Origin: Candidatus Gerdarchaeota archaeon
GTDB lineage: Archaea; Asgardarchaeota; Heimdallarchaeia; JABLTI01
DNA: 24,747 nucleotides
NCBI GenBank assembly: GCA_016840905.1
Contig: JAEORM010000161.1
Coordinates: 1-24,747 of the forward strand
Direction: 5' to 3'
In this document: one piece after another, positions 22,958-24,747 of the stretch
Layout of the letters: each line of letters begins with the position of its first letter
Numbering within the stretch: position 1 is the first letter of the stretch
Position numbers and translations under genes: made by a program
Notes under the pieces: model-generated
The model's database searches: none
What the model was told of the DNA's origin: nothing
What the model saw: only the letters and a program-made list of their open reading frames with translations

Positions 22958-22976
22958 TTATTATAGTGTATAATAA
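22958..22976 (-). promoter_or_regulatory. 19-base palindrome upstream of the PfkB-family kinase
   Basis: TTATTATA-GTG-TATAATAA has perfect 8-base arms around 3 bases and lies 15-33 bases before the ATG. A TATA-like AATATAAG is at about 22991-22998 (minus strand), so the palindrome should cover the transcription start, a typical repressor position. Confidence 0.5.
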
Positions 22977-23011
22977 CTGCTAATCAAAAACTTATATTGA
23001 TTTTGTTAGAC

Positions 23012-24424
23012 CTAAATGCTGTTCTTTTTACTATTTGTATTATTATTTTTCATATCACTAGGTCTATTTGGCATAGTATAGAAAAATGGTAATATTAAAG
23101 CCATTCCTGCTATTAAAATGAAAAGTGGTACCAAAAAGCCCATTCTAGGGTTAGTATCTTTGAAGGCATCAAAAATGAATCCCGCAATGAAACCACCAGG
23201 TAACCAAGCTATAAATCTAAAGATAGCGATAGAATTGTATACTTTACTCTTCCGTTCAGCTGAAACATTTGTGAATAATGAAATTGTTGCAGGTATCCAT
23301 AGAGCAATTGAGAATCCTAGAAATACTCGAGATATATACATAATCCATTCTTGTGCAGGGTAATAAACAAAAATTACCACTAATATACACCAAATCAGTC
23401 CACAGATTTCTGAAATAAATAATAATAATTTTGCTCCTATCTTATCAACTAGACGTCCTATCAACATTGAAACTAATACTGCTACATTGGTAATCAAAGA
23501 GTATAAGCTGATATCTTCATCAGCTATTTTATATACGCCCATAACTGCTTCACTTTGCAAGCCAGGCCAATGAACTCCTAAAGCAATTGACCAAAGGAAA
23601 GCATCTAGAACAAAAGAAAATGCTACCCGTAAAACCCACTTGTCTTTAAAAGTATCAATGAAACCTCGGACAAATTCGTTCTTATTGCCTTTTTTCCTTC
23701 TCTCTGTATAGAGTGCCACTTGTTCATGGATCATATTTGCTCTATCAGTTCGAATTTTCTTTCTGGAAGAATCTGTAACAACAACAAAAATCGCTGCTGC
23801 AGCTAAGAAGAAAATTATTGCTCCATAAATGTAATAATATGACCGCTCTTTGTTACTATATTCTAATTGTAAGACAATTAATAAAATGAAAATCAAAGTT
23901 GAAATTGCTACATCACCAAATCGACCGAAGAAATAAGTGATTGAACTTACTTTTCCTTTATTTTCCTCACCAGCAGATTCTGTTAATAAAATATTATTTG
24001 GTGATTCATTCAAAGAATAAGCAAAACTCAAGAGCAATAGTGCAATGATGATCCATGCAATATGACTTGGTCTAAATATAAAGAAAGAAAAGGCTGTTCC
24101 TATTAAAAAATAAGCGATTATCAAAACCCGTTTATATCCTAATAATCCATTGAAATAGTCAGCAGCTATAAGCCCTATAATTGCTACAAAAGAACTGGTT
24201 GTTGAGATTATACCAAATAGCTTGACAGTTGCACCGCTTGTATTCATAAAGTAAAGACTGGAAAAGATATAATGTACGCTGTTAGCTGAACTAGTGAAAA
24301 AAGCTGCTATTGTGAAGAAAACAATATTTCTCTTTCTCTCCCTACCAGTAAGTAATTGCCTCCCAGGAGTAGGGTCTTCTTGAACTCGAGAAATGAATTC
24401 TTCATCTTTACTTTTTACGGTCAA
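23012..24424 (-). CDS. Major facilitator superfamily transporter
   Basis: The 470-residue protein has about twelve hydrophobic segments in two halves with a charged central loop (about 225-265), as in the MFS fold. The loop motif of the family appears as GRLVDKIGAKLLLF in the C-terminal half and in a weaker form, ADYFNGLLGYKRVL, in the N-terminal half. Gly/Pro-rich helices (WLPGGFIAGFIF) agree. The C-terminus is a short Asn/Ser/Lys-rich tail. The TTG start at 24424 follows GAGGT with 7 bases of spacing. No neighbour points to the substrate; export or import cannot be decided. Confidence 0.88.
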   Translation of the reverse strand: MTVKSKDEEFISRVQEDPTPGRQLLTGRERKRNIVFFTIAAFFTSSANSVHYIFSSLYFMNTSGATVKLFGIISTTSSFVAIIGLIAADYFNGLLGYKRVLIIAYFLIGTAFSFFIFRPSHIAWIIIALLLLSFAYSLNESPNNILLTESAGEENKGKVSSITYFFGRFGDVAISTLIFILLIVLQLEYSNKERSYYYIYGAIIFFLAAAAIFVVVTDSSRKKIRTDRANMIHEQVALYTERRKKGNKNEFVRGFIDTFKDKWVLRVAFSFVLDAFLWSIALGVHWPGLQSEAVMGVYKIADEDISLYSLITNVAVLVSMLIGRLVDKIGAKLLLFISEICGLIWCILVVIFVYYPAQEWIMYISRVFLGFSIALWIPATISLFTNVSAERKSKVYNSIAIFRFIAWLPGGFIAGFIFDAFKDTNPRMGFLVPLFILIAGMALILPFFYTMPNRPSDMKNNNTNSKKNSI

Positions 24425-24431
24425 ATCGCTA

Positions 24432-24436
24432 ACCTC
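24432..24436 (-). promoter_or_regulatory. Ribosome binding site supporting the TTG start of the transporter
   Basis: GAGGT on the minus strand is 7 bases upstream of the TTG at 24424-24422. No ATG lies nearby in frame, so the TTG start is preferred. Confidence 0.6.
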
Positions 24437-24459
24437 AAAGTACTCTTGCCTATGAAATA

Positions 24460-24471
24460 CTCTGGTCAGAG
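24460..24471 (-). promoter_or_regulatory. Small inverted repeat between TATA-like box and transporter start
   Basis: CTCTG-GT-CAGAG has 5-base perfect arms. On the minus strand TTAAATAG (complement of 24481-24488) is a possible TATA box 10-20 bases before it, so the repeat lies between the TATA box and the expected transcription start. Confidence 0.3.
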
Positions 24472-24513
24472 AGTTCTAAACTATTTAAGCATTTACTCCA
24501 GACTAGTTGAACT

Positions 24514-24747
24514 CTAGCTTAAACATGCTGCCTTTTCTCGCAAAATTTTACGGTATTTTTTCTGTAATTCTAAGATTCGTTGGAAATCTTCATGAAAATT
24601 TGTATTTATAATATCAAAAAATTCCTCATTGGTAGCCATTTGATTTCTCTCTTTTGCAGTTATCCGTTTAACAAATTCTATCGTTTTTGGAAAAGCTTTG
24701 AATATTTTTTTCAGAGGAAAAATTGAACGTCCAGAATAGGCAATTGA
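24514..24747 (-). CDS. C-terminal part of an unknown protein (runs off the right edge)
   Basis: Reading the minus strand from the right edge, one frame stays open for 77 codons and stops with TAG at 24514-24516. The peptide starts SIAYSGRSIFPLKKIF, continues with KTIEFVKRITAKERNQ, and ends in a Lys/Arg-rich helix (LQKKYRKILREKAACLS). The codon pattern and charged helices look like real coding sequence. There are no membrane segments. The family cannot be recognised from this tail. Confidence 0.6.
   Translation of the reverse strand, partial: SIAYSGRSIFPLKKIFKAFPKTIEFVKRITAKERNQMATNEEFFDIINTNFHEDFQRILELQKKYRKILREKAACLS

Overview
This is an AT-rich stretch from an archaeal chromosome. The archaeal markers are two tandem purP genes (formate-dependent purine synthesis), a phosphate regulator that fuses a SpoVT/AbrB domain to a PhoU domain, frequent TTG/GTG starts read from GGTGA- or GGAGG-type ribosome sites, and TATA-like boxes. 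A putative longin-fold/zinc-finger protein next to a V4R protein, together with secreted cysteine-protease-like enzymes, makes an Asgard-type archaeon plausible. That lineage call is inference; no rRNA or other lineage marker is present.

Layout. 1-95: the last codons of a plus-strand surface protein with a C-terminal membrane anchor, followed by a hairpin terminator. 331-4308: a small accessory zone with a four-helix membrane protein, a decayed coding fragment, a secreted transglutaminase-like protein, a tandem-GNAT acetyltransferase and an orphan 131-residue protein. 4474-5941: a two-gene minus-strand operon (longin-like zinc-finger protein, then V4R protein). 6249-15660: a phosphate island. 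15802-17037: a secreted YiiX-like papain-fold enzyme. 17206-22943: purine-related genes (purP, purP paralog, purE, a PfkB-family sugar/nucleoside kinase) plus a large unknown membrane protein behind purE. 23012-24424: a major facilitator transporter. 24514-24747: the C-terminus of an unknown gene that leaves the window on the right.

The phosphate island is the core of the window. pstB-phoU face right. They converge on the AbrB-PhoU regulator gene, which is divergent from pstS-pstC-pstA-pstS2. These converge in turn on a three-gene operon of DUF47 protein, PiT permease and a second PhoU/DUF47-like protein. One locus therefore holds a complete high-affinity ABC importer with two binding proteins, a secondary phosphate carrier and four PhoU-superfamily helical proteins. 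The promoter regions carry recurring CTATATA-containing palindromes and direct repeats that could be operators.

A second theme is RNA and promoter structure. Several genes end in a perfect hairpin followed by a T-run, like bacterial intrinsic terminators. A long hairpin separates pstS from pstC. Palindromes sit at or just downstream of predicted TATA boxes of the transglutaminase, pstS2, pfkB-like and transporter genes, where archaeal repressors often bind. I saw no tRNA, rRNA, CRISPR array, insertion sequence or origin.
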